DNA of 64,000 nt from Pseudomonadota bacterium (GCA_003242685.1 QGVD01000011.1:3069-67068), one strand, 5' to 3'; numbered from the stretch's first letter, positions 15,966 through 25,377 are shown. The notes: generated by a model from the sequence alone, not told the origin. Made by a program: numbers and translations.

Positions 15966-17390
15966 ATGCCTTCCCCGTCGAGCGTCCATCGCGTGTTTCC
16001 TGAAACCGCCCTGACTCGCGAGGCGGCAGACAGCCTGCCTCTCTGGCTCGTGACCGAGGCCGAACTGGCCTCGTGGCTCGCCGCGCAGCCGCCGGCGACC
16101 GCGGCATGGGTGCGCGCCAACGGCTTTCAGGCGGAGCGGCATCGCGTGCTCGTGCTCCCGGACGCGAACGGAGAGATCGCCGGTGCCGTTGCGGGGCTCG
16201 GTGCGCTGCGTCAGCTGGATGACCTGCGGCTCTGGCACGGGGCGGGGCTCGTCGATCGGCTCCCGCCGCGGCGGTTCCGTCTGGAAACCGCCCTGCCGCC
16301 GACCGCGGCGACACACCTCGTGCTCGGATGGCTGACCGGTACGTACCGCTACAACCGGTTCCGTTCGAACCAGCCGACGCCGCGCGCGACGCTCGTGGTG
16401 CCGGGGGCCGCGGACCTCGCGTTCGCCGAGGCTGCGGCCGCGGCCACTGCTTTCGCGCGCGACCTCATCAATACTCCGGCGAATGAGCTCGGTCCCGCCG
16501 ACCTCGCCGATGTGGCGCGCGACCTCGCAGTGCGCGCCGGGGCGCGGTGCAGGGTCATTGCAGGGGACGAGCTGGCGAAGCAGGGCTTTGCGCTCATCCA
16601 CGCCGTGGGCGCCGGCAGTCCTCGTGCACCCTGTCTCATCGACCTGCGCTGGGGTGAGGACGATGCACCGAAAGTGAGCATCGTCGGCAAGGGCGTGTGC
16701 TTCGACAGCGGCGGGCTCGACATCAAGCCTGCGACCGCGATGCTCCTCATGAAGAAGGACATGGGCGGCGCAGCGTGTGCGCTCGCGCTCGCGCAGCTCC
16801 TGATGCATCTCGAGACGCGCGTGCGGCTCCGGCTCCTCATTCCGGCGGTCGAGAACAGCGTGGACGGGCTGTCCTACCGGCCCGGGGACGTGCTGCGTTC
16901 GCGCAAGGGGCTCACGGTGGAGATCGGCAACACCGACGCCGAAGGCCGCCTGGTGCTCGCCGACGCGCTCGCGGAAGCCGATGCGGAGAAGCCGGATCTG
17001 CTCGTCGATCTCGCGACACTCACCGGCGCCGCGCGCACCGCGCTCGGGCCCGAGCTGCCCGCCGCGTACTCGACGGACGAAGCACTGCTTGCGCAGCTGC
17101 GCGCCATCGGCGACGACGAGGCCGACCCCGTATGGCCGATGCCCCTCTGGACCGCCTACGACGACGAGCTCTCGAGCCGCGTGGCGGACGTCTGCAACGT
17201 CTCCGCATCGCCGTTCGCCGGCTCGATCATCGGCGCGCTGTTCCTCAAGCGCTTCGTGACCGAAACGCCCAGATGGCTCCATCTCGACATCTACGCCTGG
17301 AACGCGAAGGAGCGGCCGGGCCGTCCCGTCGGTGCCGAGGCCCAGTGCGTCCGTAGCCTCTACAGGCTCATCCGCGCGCGCTGCGAATGA
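15966..17390 (+). CDS. M17-family leucyl aminopeptidase
   Basis: Cytoplasmic dizinc exopeptidase of 474 aa that removes N-terminal residues from peptides. The metal and catalytic motifs are intact: IVGKGVCFDSGGLDIKP, MKKDMGGAA, the signature NTDAEGRLVLADAL and LVDLATLTGAA. The N-terminal domain (first ~160 residues) is poorly conserved, as in the shorter PepA paralogues of proteobacteria (PepA/PepB group). The start MPSPSSVHRVF at 15966 was chosen from family length; no strong ribosome site is visible. The stop overlaps the following transporter start (ATGA, 17387-17390), suggesting peptide breakdown linked to export or uptake. Confidence 0.9.
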   Translation: MPSPSSVHRVFPETALTREAADSLPLWLVTEAELASWLAAQPPATAAWVRANGFQAERHRVLVLPDANGEIAGAVAGLGALRQLDDLRLWHGAGLVDRLPPRRFRLETALPPTAATHLVLGWLTGTYRYNRFRSNQPTPRATLVVPGAADLAFAEAAAAATAFARDLINTPANELGPADLADVARDLAVRAGARCRVIAGDELAKQGFALIHAVGAGSPRAPCLIDLRWGEDDAPKVSIVGKGVCFDSGGLDIKPATAMLLMKKDMGGAACALALAQLLMHLETRVRLRLLIPAVENSVDGLSYRPGDVLRSRKGLTVEIGNTDAEGRLVLADALAEADAEKPDLLVDLATLTGAARTALGPELPAAYSTDEALLAQLRAIGDDEADPVWPMPLWTAYDDELSSRVADVCNVSASPFAGSIIGALFLKRFVTETPRWLHLDIYAWNAKERPGRPVGAEAQCVRSLYRLIRARCE

Positions 17391-18265
17391 TCGCGATCGC
17401 GCCGCGGGACCTCGCGCTCCTCGTCGGTATCACGCTCATCTGGGGCGCCAACCTCGTCGTGAGCAAGTACGGGGTCAGCGAGATTCCGCCCGTTCTGTTC
17501 GCCTTTCTGCGCTTTGCGATTCTCGGCGTGATCCTCGTGCCGTTCATGCGCGTGCACCCGGGGCAGATGAGCGCGCTCGTCGTGGCGGCGCTGCTCTCGG
17601 GCGGCCTGCACTTCGCGCTCTGCTTCGTGGGGCTCGCGCTCGCGGAAAGCGTGTCGGCGGTCGCCATCGCCACTCAGCTCGGTGTGCCGTTCACGACGCT
17701 GCTGTCGGTCGCGCTGCTCGGGGAGGTGGTGCGGTGGCGCCGCTGGACCGGAATCCTCCTCGCGTTCGCCGGCGTGTTCATCATGGGCTTCGATCCGCGC
17801 ATCGCCGCGCGCTGGCACGCGCTCGCGCTGGTGATCGCCTCGGCCTTCGTCGGCTCGCTGGGACTCATCGCGGTGAAGAAGCTGCAGGGTTTCCGGCCGC
17901 TCGAGCTCCAGGCGTGGTTCGCCTGGATCAGCGTGCCGGTGCTGCTCCTCGTGTCGCTCGCGATCGAGCGGCCGGCGCTCGAGGATCTCGCCCACGTTTC
18001 GGCGGGCGCGTGGGGCGCGCTGCTCTTCACCGCGCTCGGTGCGAGCCTCCTCGCGCACACGGGCTTCTTCCACCTCGTGCAGCGCTATCCGGTCACCAGC
18101 GTCGCGCCGGTCACCGTGCTCGCGCCGCTCTTCTCCGTCGTCTTCAGCGTCCTGTTTCTCGGTGACCGGCTCACGCCCCGCCTGGTGATCGGCGGCGCGT
18201 GCACGCTGCTCGGCGTGCTCATCATCACGCTGCGCGAGCGGCGCATCGTGGACGTGAGCAGCTGA
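17387..18265 (+). CDS. EamA/DMT-family transporter
   Basis: Inner-membrane protein of 292 aa made of two EamA repeats, about ten transmembrane helices (first hydrophobic segment LALLVGITLIWGANLVVSKYG). The repeats begin near residues 9 and 148, and the Pro/Gly-rich ends LLGEVVRWRRWTGILLAFAG and FLGDRLTPRLVIGGACTLLG are typical. Family members export amino acids, nucleosides or other metabolites. Coupling to the aminopeptidase upstream and ilvD downstream makes amino acid export a reasonable guess, but no substrate can be read from sequence. Confidence 0.85.
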   Translation: MIAIAPRDLALLVGITLIWGANLVVSKYGVSEIPPVLFAFLRFAILGVILVPFMRVHPGQMSALVVAALLSGGLHFALCFVGLALAESVSAVAIATQLGVPFTTLLSVALLGEVVRWRRWTGILLAFAGVFIMGFDPRIAARWHALALVIASAFVGSLGLIAVKKLQGFRPLELQAWFAWISVPVLLLVSLAIERPALEDLAHVSAGAWGALLFTALGASLLAHTGFFHLVQRYPVTSVAPVTVLAPLFSVVFSVLFLGDRLTPRLVIGGACTLLGVLIITLRERRIVDVSS

Positions 18266-18281
18266 GGGAGGGAACACGCGG

Positions 18282-19562
18282 ATGGCCGAAGCCGTTCGAC
18301 CGAGCCTGCTCGCCGAGGCGATCTTCCGCCGCGAGGTGGTGCCCTGGGCGCTCCTCGGGCTGGCGCTCGGACTCGTCGAGGGGCCGACCGCGGCGGTTCT
18401 CGTCAAGGGACATTTCGCGGAGGCTGCATCGCCGCTCACCGTGAACCTCGCCGTCGCCCTGGTGAGCGGCGCACCGGCGCTTTCCAATCTCGTGAGCTTC
18501 GTGTGGGCGAACGTCGCTCACGGGCGGGCGCGCGTGCGGCTCATGGTCGCACTCCAGGCCGTGTTCGCGCTCCTCGTGGCGCTCGTGAGCCTCGCCCCGC
18601 GCGAGGCCGGTGGACTCGCCATCACCGTCGCCGCGATCGTCGCCTCGCGCATCCTGTGGTCGGGCATTCTCACCGTGCGCGCCGCCATCTGGACGGCGAA
18701 CTACCCGCGCAACGTTCTGGCGCGCATCACCGGGCGCATCGTCATCGTGAGCTCGCTCGCCGTTGCAGCCTCGGCGGGACTCATCGGCTGGGCGCTCGAA
18801 GCGCATGCGGTGGATCCGCGCTGGCTCTACGGGGGCGGGGCGCTCGCAGGTCTCACCGCCGCGTGGCTCTACCGGCAGATGCGGGTGCGGCGCGAGTTCC
18901 AGCTCCTGTCGGCCGAGATCGCTGCCGGACAGCGAGGCGAAGCCTTCAGCCTGAGGATGTTCCGCGAGATCCTGCGCGAGGACCCGGCGTTCCGCGAATA
19001 CATGTTCTGGATGGGGCTCTTCGGCGGGGGAAACCTCGCGCTCACGGCTCAGCTCGTCGTCATCTTCTCGGAGCAGCTGAAGCTCCCGAGCGGCACGCAG
19101 ATCGCGCTGCTCTCCGTGGTGCCCCTGGTGGCGCTGCCGATCTTCATGCCCTGGTGGGCGCGGCTCTTCGACGGCTCGCACATCGTCGTCTATCGCAGCC
19201 GGCAGGGCTGGGCGCTCGTGATCGCCGCCTCCGTCACCTGCGTGGCGACGGTCCTCGGCTCGGTTCCGCTGCTCTGGATCGGTGCGATTCTGATCGGAGC
19301 GTCCTACGCAGGTGCTAATCTTGGCTGGAATCTCGGCCACAATGATTTCGCTCCGGTCGGGCGGGCGCAGCACTACATGGGCGTGCACGTGACACTGACC
19401 GGAGTCCGGGGTGCGGTCGCTCCACCGCTCGGCGTCCTGTGTTATCAGGCGCTCGAGGCCCTGCATCGCGGGGCCGGGCGCGGCGCGCTGCTGCTGCCGC
19501 TCGCGATGATCACGACGGGGGCATACGGTTTTTCTCGAATGAGAAAGGCAGTGAAGAAATGA
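18282..19562 (+). CDS. Major facilitator superfamily transporter
   Basis: A 426-aa integral membrane protein with about 12 hydrophobic segments and a central charged loop near residues 200-235 (RQMRVRREFQLLSAEI). There is no clear match to a named MFS subfamily by eye, so the substrate is unknown. It starts 16 bases after the EamA gene with GGGAGGGAA before the ATG, and its TGA overlaps the ilvD ATG (19559-19562). Tight linkage to ilvD suggests shared expression and possibly transport of branched-chain compounds (inference). Confidence 0.8.
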   Translation: MAEAVRPSLLAEAIFRREVVPWALLGLALGLVEGPTAAVLVKGHFAEAASPLTVNLAVALVSGAPALSNLVSFVWANVAHGRARVRLMVALQAVFALLVALVSLAPREAGGLAITVAAIVASRILWSGILTVRAAIWTANYPRNVLARITGRIVIVSSLAVAASAGLIGWALEAHAVDPRWLYGGGALAGLTAAWLYRQMRVRREFQLLSAEIAAGQRGEAFSLRMFREILREDPAFREYMFWMGLFGGGNLALTAQLVVIFSEQLKLPSGTQIALLSVVPLVALPIFMPWWARLFDGSHIVVYRSRQGWALVIAASVTCVATVLGSVPLLWIGAILIGASYAGANLGWNLGHNDFAPVGRAQHYMGVHVTLTGVRGAVAPPLGVLCYQALEALHRGAGRGALLLPLAMITTGAYGFSRMRKAVKK

Positions 19563-21250
19563 AGTCGAAGAAGACGGAGAACGATCCGCGGCGCTACTCG
19601 CGCCTGGTGGTGGACGGCGTGAAGCAGACGCCGTCCCGCGCGATGCTGCGGGCGGTGGGGTTCGAGGATGCGGACTTCGGCAAGCCGCAGATCGGCGTGG
19701 CCTCCACCTGGGCCAACGTCACCCCCTGCAACATGCACATCGGCTCGCTCGCGCAGGCCGCAATCGAAGGCGTGGACGCGGCAGGCGGGAAGGGGGTGCT
19801 CTTCAACACCATCACCGTCTCCGACGGCATTTCGATGGGCTCGCCGGGCATGCGCTACTCGCTCGTCTCGCGCGAGGTGATCGCCGACTCGATCGAGACG
19901 GTGGTCGGGGCGCAGGGCTTCGACGGCTTCGTGGCGATCGGTGGCTGCGACAAGAACATTCCGGGCTGCGCCATGGCGATCGCGCGCCTGAACCGGCCTG
20001 CGGTCTTCGTCTACGGCGGCACGATCCGGCCGGGCGCGCAGCGCCGCGACATCGTCGCCGTCTTCGAGGCGGTGGGCGCCTTCGCGGCGGGGAAGATCTC
20101 CGAGTCGGAGCTGCGCGACGTCGAGCGCACGGCCATTCCCGGTCCGGGAAGCTGCGGAGGCATGTATACCGCCAACACGATGGCGTCGGCGATCGAGGCG
20201 CTCGGCCTCTCGCTGCCGAACAGCTCCGCGCAGGAGGCCGTGAGCGACTCGAAGCGCGAGGACTGCCGGCGGGCCGGAGAGGCCGTCGTGCGGCTGGTCG
20301 AGCAGGGGATCCGGCCGCGGGACATCCTCACGCGCAAGGCCTTCGAGAACGCGATCACCGTCGTCATCGCGCTCGGCGGCTCGACGAACGCGGTCCTGCA
20401 CCTCCTCGCGATCGCACACGAGGCAGGCGTGAAGCTCAAGCTCGACGACTTCACCCGCATCGGCCGCAGAGTTCCGGTGCTCGCGGACCTGAAGCCGAGC
20501 GGCCGCTACCTGATGTCCGAGCTCATCGCGATCGGCGGCATCCAGCCGCTCATGCGCATGCTCCTCGACGCAGGGCTGCTGCATGGAGACTGCCTGACCG
20601 TGACCGGCAGGACCCTCGCCGAGAACCTGGCTCAGGTGGGAACGTACATTGCTGGGCAGGACATCGTCCGACCGCTGTCCAACCCGCTCAAGAAGGACAG
20701 CCACCTCGTCGTGCTCTACGGCAACGTGGCGCCTGAAGGGGCGGTGGCGAAGATCACCGGCAAGGAAGGCCTCGCGTTCGAAGGGCGGGCGCGTGTGTTC
20801 GACGGCGAAGAGCGCGCCACGCAGGCCATTCTCGACGGAGTGGTACGTCCGGGGGACGTCGTGGTGATCCGGTACGAAGGACCGAAGGGCGGTCCCGGCA
20901 TGCGCGAGATGCTGAGCCCCACCGGCGCGATCATGGGCCGCGGCCTCGGCGACAAGGTGGCGCTCATCACCGACGGCCGATTCTCGGGCGGCAGCCACGG
21001 TTTCGTGGTCGGACACATCTCTCCTGAAGCCGCAGTCGGCGGCCCCATCGCTCTGCTTCGCAACGGTGATCCCATCGTCATCGACGCGGTCCGGCGCGAG
21101 ATCCACACGACGGTGAGCGCGTCGGAGCTGCGTCGTCGCCGCGCGGCGTGGAAGCCGCGCAAGCCTTACGCCACGTCGGGGGTGCTCGCGAAATACGCGC
21201 GACTCGTCGGCAGCGCTTCCGAAGGCGCCGTCACGAGCCGAGGCGAATGA
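19559..21250 (+). CDS. ilvD: IlvD, dihydroxy-acid dehydratase
   Basis: Iron-sulfur dehydratase of 563 aa making the 2-oxo acids for valine, leucine and isoleucine. Cluster and active-site motifs are VTPCNMHIGSLAQ, GGCDKNIPGCAMA and IPGPGSCGGMYTANTM, with SPTGAIMGRGLGDKVALITDGRFSGGSHGF split over the C-terminal domain. The ATG at 19559 overlaps the MFS stop, and the N-terminus KTENDPRRYSRLVVDG matches the family. It is separated from ilvC by four divergent or unrelated genes, so it is not under the ilvC attenuator. ilvB/ilvN are not in the window. Confidence 0.96.
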   Translation: MKSKKTENDPRRYSRLVVDGVKQTPSRAMLRAVGFEDADFGKPQIGVASTWANVTPCNMHIGSLAQAAIEGVDAAGGKGVLFNTITVSDGISMGSPGMRYSLVSREVIADSIETVVGAQGFDGFVAIGGCDKNIPGCAMAIARLNRPAVFVYGGTIRPGAQRRDIVAVFEAVGAFAAGKISESELRDVERTAIPGPGSCGGMYTANTMASAIEALGLSLPNSSAQEAVSDSKREDCRRAGEAVVRLVEQGIRPRDILTRKAFENAITVVIALGGSTNAVLHLLAIAHEAGVKLKLDDFTRIGRRVPVLADLKPSGRYLMSELIAIGGIQPLMRMLLDAGLLHGDCLTVTGRTLAENLAQVGTYIAGQDIVRPLSNPLKKDSHLVVLYGNVAPEGAVAKITGKEGLAFEGRARVFDGEERATQAILDGVVRPGDVVVIRYEGPKGGPGMREMLSPTGAIMGRGLGDKVALITDGRFSGGSHGFVVGHISPEAAVGGPIALLRNGDPIVIDAVRREIHTTVSASELRRRRAAWKPRKPYATSGVLAKYARLVGSASEGAVTSRGE

Positions 21251-21585
21251 AAGCACGCGTTCGATAGCTTGACCGGAGTTGTCAGTGCGAAATGCAGCGG
21301 TTAGAGTTCGGCATCCATCGACGCGGGCGGTGTGCTCTGTTGGTGCTTCGCAAACGCGCGTCGCGACGGTCGAAGCAGACAGGGAGAAGAAGAACCGGTG
21401 CACCGGCCATCCCATGGGGACGAGCGGTGCGTTGCAGACGATGATGAGAATTGAATCGGCGTTGCGCTAACGGCGCCGGTAAGGCTAGGTCCGGATCTGG
21501 GCTTGCGGACGTACTGAAAGCCAGCTAACTTGCGCCGCTCCTGCGCGGATCCGGTTGTCCGGACAGGTTAATTTGCTACGACACA
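21251..21585. other. 335-base gap between ilvD and tonB
   Basis: I see no coding sequence here that I trust, no clear terminator after ilvD and no consensus promoter for tonB. A TGTCCGGACA palindrome (21555-21564) lies about 20 bases before the tonB ATG. TTGTCC (21554-21559) with TACGAC (21576-21581), 16 bases apart, is a weak promoter possibility. The tonB operon must start in or near this gap, because the composition and function change here. Confidence 0.4.
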
Positions 21586-22224
21586 ATGGCCGCCTACGTA
21601 CAAGACACTTCGTTCCTTTCTCGCCGCGCACTCGTCTTCGTCTCCATCGTTGCACTGCACGTGTTCGTCGCCTGGGCGCTCTCTTCGGGCCTCGCCCGGC
21701 AGGTCATCGAGGTGATCGCGCCGCCGATCGAGACGGAGATCGTTGAGGAGATCGAGCAGCGCGAAGAGCCGCCACCTCCGCCGCCGCCCGAGTTCGAGCG
21801 TCCGCCGGTCGAGGTGCCTCCTCCGGAGGTGGCTATCGATATTCCCATCGAGACGCGCACCACCGCGATCACGAACGTGACGGACAAGCCCGTCCAGCGG
21901 CCGCCGGAGCCGCCGCCGCCTCCGCCCAAGCCCGTCCAGCGCGTCGCGCCGAAGCTCGACGTTCGCCGCTCCCCGAGCACCGACGAGTACTATCCGCCGA
22001 CCTCGCGCCGTATGGGCGAGCAGGGGGTGACGACCATCCGCGCGTGCGTCAGCGCGGACGGACGGACCACCTCCGCCGAGGTCGAGAAGTCGTCCGGCTC
22101 GTCGCGCCTCGACGAGGCGGCGCTCAAGTGGGCGCAGCGCGCCCGCTGGACCCCGGGCACCGAGGACGGCAAGGCTGTCCCGATGTGCTCTCAGTTCAAC
22201 GTACGCTTCCAGCTCGTCGACTGA
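21586..22224 (+). CDS. tonB: TonB-family energy transducer
   Basis: A 212-aa protein linking inner-membrane proton motive force to outer-membrane receptors. It has one N-terminal membrane anchor (ALVFVSIVALHVFVAWALSSG, residues ~15-35), a proline-rich periplasmic spacer with PPPPPPP and PPPPPPKP runs (residues ~60-125), and a C-terminal TonB domain whose core is MGEQGVTTIRACVSADGRT and ALKWAQRARWTPG. It is followed by exbB and two exbD genes, a complete motor. No strong ribosome site precedes the ATG. The receptors served are not in the window. Confidence 0.9.
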   Translation: MAAYVQDTSFLSRRALVFVSIVALHVFVAWALSSGLARQVIEVIAPPIETEIVEEIEQREEPPPPPPPEFERPPVEVPPPEVAIDIPIETRTTAITNVTDKPVQRPPEPPPPPPKPVQRVAPKLDVRRSPSTDEYYPPTSRRMGEQGVTTIRACVSADGRTTSAEVEKSSGSSRLDEAALKWAQRARWTPGTEDGKAVPMCSQFNVRFQLVD

Positions 22225-22303
22225 AGCGGAACACCCGGGAACGCATCATTCATTAATTTATTGGGGTGAACCACCGCACCCCGTGTGATACGACGAGGAA
22301 ATC

Positions 22304-23062
22304 ATGGAAAACCAAGCCCACGTTGCAGTCGAGAATCCGTACGGCCTGGCGGCACTCTGGAACCAGGGCGACATCGTCGCCCGTGGCACGCTGATCCTGC
22401 TGCTGCTGATGTCCTTCTTCTCCTGGTACATCATGCTCACGAAGCTCTGGGATCAGCGTAAGCTTCGTCAGTCCGCGAAGATCGTCGAGAAGCAGTTCTG
22501 GTCGGCACCCTCGCTCAAGGAAGGCATCGAGCGCCTGAAGAAGGGTGACGAGTTCCGCCGCATCGCCGAGGACGGCCTGCGCGCTGCATCCCATCACGAC
22601 GGGCGTCTTACCGACCGCATCGACCTGCACGAGTGGATCACCATGTCGCTGCAGCGCTCGGTCGAGGGCGTGACGAACAAGCTGCAGGGCGGTCTCGCGT
22701 TCCTCGCGACGGTCGGCTCCACGGCGCCGTTCGTCGGTCTGTTCGGTACGGTGTGGGGCATTCTGAACGCGCTGATCGCGATCGGCGTCGCCGGACAGGC
22801 GAGCATCGACCGCGTGGCGGGCCCCGTCGGTGAGGCGCTCATCATGACGGCCATCGGTCTCGCGGTCGCGGTGCCCGCGGTGCTGGGCTACAACTGGCTG
22901 CTCCGCCGCAACAAGGTGCTCGGCGACGCGGTGCGCAACTTCGCGGCCGACCTGCATGCGTATCTCGTGAGCGGTGCGCGCGTGCCCACGGGTGACGAGG
23001 CTCAGGCGACGGCCGGAGGCGCGCGTCCGGCGACGGCACCCGCTGCGGCGGTCCGCAAGTAA
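22304..23062 (+). CDS. exbB: ExbB/MotA/TolQ proton channel protein
   Basis: A 252-aa inner-membrane motor subunit. The first helix is TLILLLLMSFFSWYIMLTKLW (near residue 29); the other two, ATVGSTAPFVGLFGTVWGIL and ALIMTAIGLAVAVPAVLGYN, form the conserved proton-channel core with the Gly/Thr-rich GSTAPFVGLFGTVWG signature. An Ala/Pro-rich tail follows. The neighbours tonB and the two exbD genes favour ExbB over TolQ. GAGGAA precedes the ATG. Confidence 0.92.
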   Translation: MENQAHVAVENPYGLAALWNQGDIVARGTLILLLLMSFFSWYIMLTKLWDQRKLRQSAKIVEKQFWSAPSLKEGIERLKKGDEFRRIAEDGLRAASHHDGRLTDRIDLHEWITMSLQRSVEGVTNKLQGGLAFLATVGSTAPFVGLFGTVWGILNALIAIGVAGQASIDRVAGPVGEALIMTAIGLAVAVPAVLGYNWLLRRNKVLGDAVRNFAADLHAYLVSGARVPTGDEAQATAGGARPATAPAAAVRK

Positions 23063-23101
23063 CAGCAATCACAGCGCTCAGGCACGACGAGGATCAGCGC
23101 C

Positions 23102-23542
23102 ATGGCAATGAGTGTGGGACCAGCAGATGGCGGCGGCGACGACACGCCGATGTCGGACATCAACACGACGCCGCTCGTGGACATCATGCTGGTGCTGCTG
23201 ATCATCTTCCTGATCACGATCCCGGTGATCATCCGTACCGTGCCCGTCGAGCTCCCGAAGGCCGTCAACATCCCGACGCAGACCAAGCCCGAGAACATCA
23301 CGGTCGCGGTCGACAAGAATGGGAACATCTACTGGAACGACCGGCAGATCGATCGGGAAGGGTTGCTCGAGCGGATCAAGCAGGCCGCCGTTCAGCAACC
23401 TCAGCCCGAGGTTCACATCCGCGCGGACAAGGAAGCGCGCTACGAAGCGGTGGGGCGCGTGATCTACACGATCCAGCGCGGGGGCATCGTGAAGGTGGGC
23501 TTCATCACGGAGCCCGACCGCGGCATCCGGGGAACGCGCTGA
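23102..23542 (+). CDS. exbD: ExbD/TolR biopolymer transport protein (first copy)
   Basis: A 146-aa protein with a short cytoplasmic N-terminus, one membrane helix and a periplasmic domain. The helix is preceded by the signature MSDINTTPLVDIMLVLLIIFLI, whose aspartate is the proton-carrying residue of the ExbB/ExbD channel. The periplasmic part ends with RGGIVKVGFITEP. It forms the motor with ExbB; the second copy follows 25 bases later. Tandem exbD genes after exbB are common in Xanthomonas-like bacteria. Confidence 0.9.
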   Translation: MAMSVGPADGGGDDTPMSDINTTPLVDIMLVLLIIFLITIPVIIRTVPVELPKAVNIPTQTKPENITVAVDKNGNIYWNDRQIDREGLLERIKQAAVQQPQPEVHIRADKEARYEAVGRVIYTIQRGGIVKVGFITEPDRGIRGTR

Positions 23543-23567
23543 GCGCGGAGCTTCGAGGAGTCAGCCC

Positions 23568-23999
23568 ATGGCAATGAATGTGAAGGACACGAGCGGCATC
23601 GACGCCCCGCCGATGTGCGACATCAACACGACGCCGCTCATCGACGTGATGCTCGTGTTGCTCATCATGCTGATCTTCACGCTCCCGATCATGACGCATG
23701 CGGTGAAGCTGGACATGCCGCAGGCGACCAACGCGCCGCCGCCGTCCGTTCCGCCCGAGGTCATCGATCTGGAGATCGACTTCGACGGGACGGTGGTCTG
23801 GAACGGCACGGTGGTGCCGAGCCTTCAGACGCTCGAGGCGTACTTCCGGACGGAGGCGTCGAAGGATCCTCAGCCGGAGATCCATCTGCGCCCCGACCGT
23901 CGCGCGAAGTATGACGCCGTGGCGAAGGTGCTTGCTGCGGCGCAGCGCAACCACATGCGCAAGATCGGCTTCGTCAACGTCGCAGAGTTCCGCGAGTGA
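23568..23999 (+). CDS. exbD: ExbD/TolR biopolymer transport protein (second copy)
   Basis: A 143-aa paralogue of the preceding gene, with the same N-terminal layout and the channel aspartate in CDINTTPLIDVMLVLLIMLIF. The periplasmic domain is divergent (PDRRAKYDAVAKVLAAAQRN), so the two copies are not redundant duplicates and may form a mixed ExbD dimer or serve different receptors (inference). It opens with MAMNVKDTSGIDAPP, echoing the first copy's MAMSVGPADGG. Confidence 0.9.
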   Translation: MAMNVKDTSGIDAPPMCDINTTPLIDVMLVLLIMLIFTLPIMTHAVKLDMPQATNAPPPSVPPEVIDLEIDFDGTVVWNGTVVPSLQTLEAYFRTEASKDPQPEIHLRPDRRAKYDAVAKVLAAAQRNHMRKIGFVNVAEFRE

Positions 24000-24108
24000 C
24001 CGTAAGCTGAGGCTGGACCGCGCCGGTTCAGTCTGCGTTCAGATGCACGGCGACAGAGTGATCCCGAGCGGACCCGCCCGGCGGCAGGCCGCAGTGGAGA
24101 TGACAGTG

Positions 24109-25377
24109 ATGCGAGAGAAGTCCATGAAGAAGACCGGCACGACGGTGATTGCAGCGCTCATGCTGGGTCTCACGGCCGTCGCGACGACCTTCGTGCCTGG
24201 CACGGCGGCCGTCGCCCAGGAGAAGAAGGACGCTCCGAAGGTCAGCGCCAAGGTGGGTAAGCCGCTGCAGGCGGCGCAGAAAGCGATCAACGAGAAGAAG
24301 TGGGACGAGGCCCTCAAGAACCTGCGCGAAGTGCAGGCGATGACGGGCAAGTCGCCGTATGAAGAGTACGTGATGAACGAGCTGCTCGGCGTCACGCTCG
24401 TCCGCACGAAGGACTACAAGGGTGCCGTTGAGGCTCTCGAGGCGTCGTACCGGTCCGAGTACTTCGACAAGAGCCAGACGACGACGCGCCTCAACGCCCT
24501 TGCGCAGATCTATTACCAGCTCAAGAACTACGACAAGGCGATCGATTACGGCAACCAGCTCATCAAGAGCGGCGCCGCCGACGACGACATGTATACCCTC
24601 GTCGGTCAGGCCTACTACATCAAGGGCGACTACAAGGGTTCGCTGCAGCTGTTCGACAACTACGTGAACGGCCAGATCAGGCGGGGGCAGAAGCCGAAGG
24701 AGCAGTCCCTGCAGATGATCATGAGCTCCTGCGTCAAGCTCGAGGACGACGATTGCACGACGCGGGCGCTCGAGCGGCTCGTCGCCTACTACCCGAAGCC
24801 CGAGTACTGGCAGAACCTCATCCACACGATGTTCCAGGCCCGGGACAACAACGATCGCAACCTGCTGCACGTCTATCGTCTTGCGTCCCAGGTCGACGCC
24901 CTGCGCCGCCCGGAGGACTACACCGAGATGGCGCAGCTGGCGATCGAGCAGGGCTCGCCGGGTGAGGCGCAGCGCATCCTTGAGAAAGGCTTCGCGAAGA
25001 ACGTCTTCGTCGAGCAGCGCGACAAGGACCGCAACCAGCGTCTGCTGGAGGCCGCCAAGCGTGCCGCTCAGGCCGACCTCGCGACGCTCGACAAGACCGC
25101 GGAGGAGGCAGCTGCCTCCAAGACGGGCGACAAGGACATCGGCGTCGGTCTCGCGTATCTGAGCTATCAGCAGTACGACAAGGCGATCGAGGCCTTCAAC
25201 CGCGGGCTCGCAAAGGGCGGCGTGCGCAACGAGGCCGAGGCGCGCCTCCTGCTCGGAATCGCGCAGCTCGAGGCGGGCAAGAAGGAAGATGCAATGAAGA
25301 CCTTCGAGTCCGTCAAGGGCGATCCGAAGCTCGAGCGGCTGGCGAGCCTCTGGGGGCTGCACGCACGTCAGGCGTGA
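24109..25377 (+). CDS. Periplasmic tetratricopeptide-repeat protein of the TonB cluster
   Basis: A 422-aa protein with a signal peptide (MKKTGTTVIAALMLGLTAVA, with cleavage probably after AVAQ) and TPR-like helical repeats. Clear TPR units include AQIYYQLKNYDKAIDYGNQL, GQAYYIKGDYKGSLQLFDNY and LAYLSYQQYDKAIEAFNRGL. GGAG lies nine bases before the ATG at 24109; 24124 (MKKTGTT) is an equally good start. Its place after tonB-exbB-exbD-exbD suggests a periplasmic partner of the TonB motor, as reported for TPR proteins linked to TonB systems in other gammaproteobacteria. The function is inferred. Confidence 0.8.
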   Translation: MREKSMKKTGTTVIAALMLGLTAVATTFVPGTAAVAQEKKDAPKVSAKVGKPLQAAQKAINEKKWDEALKNLREVQAMTGKSPYEEYVMNELLGVTLVRTKDYKGAVEALEASYRSEYFDKSQTTTRLNALAQIYYQLKNYDKAIDYGNQLIKSGAADDDMYTLVGQAYYIKGDYKGSLQLFDNYVNGQIRRGQKPKEQSLQMIMSSCVKLEDDDCTTRALERLVAYYPKPEYWQNLIHTMFQARDNNDRNLLHVYRLASQVDALRRPEDYTEMAQLAIEQGSPGEAQRILEKGFAKNVFVEQRDKDRNQRLLEAAKRAAQADLATLDKTAEEAAASKTGDKDIGVGLAYLSYQQYDKAIEAFNRGLAKGGVRNEAEARLLLGIAQLEAGKKEDAMKTFESVKGDPKLERLASLWGLHARQA

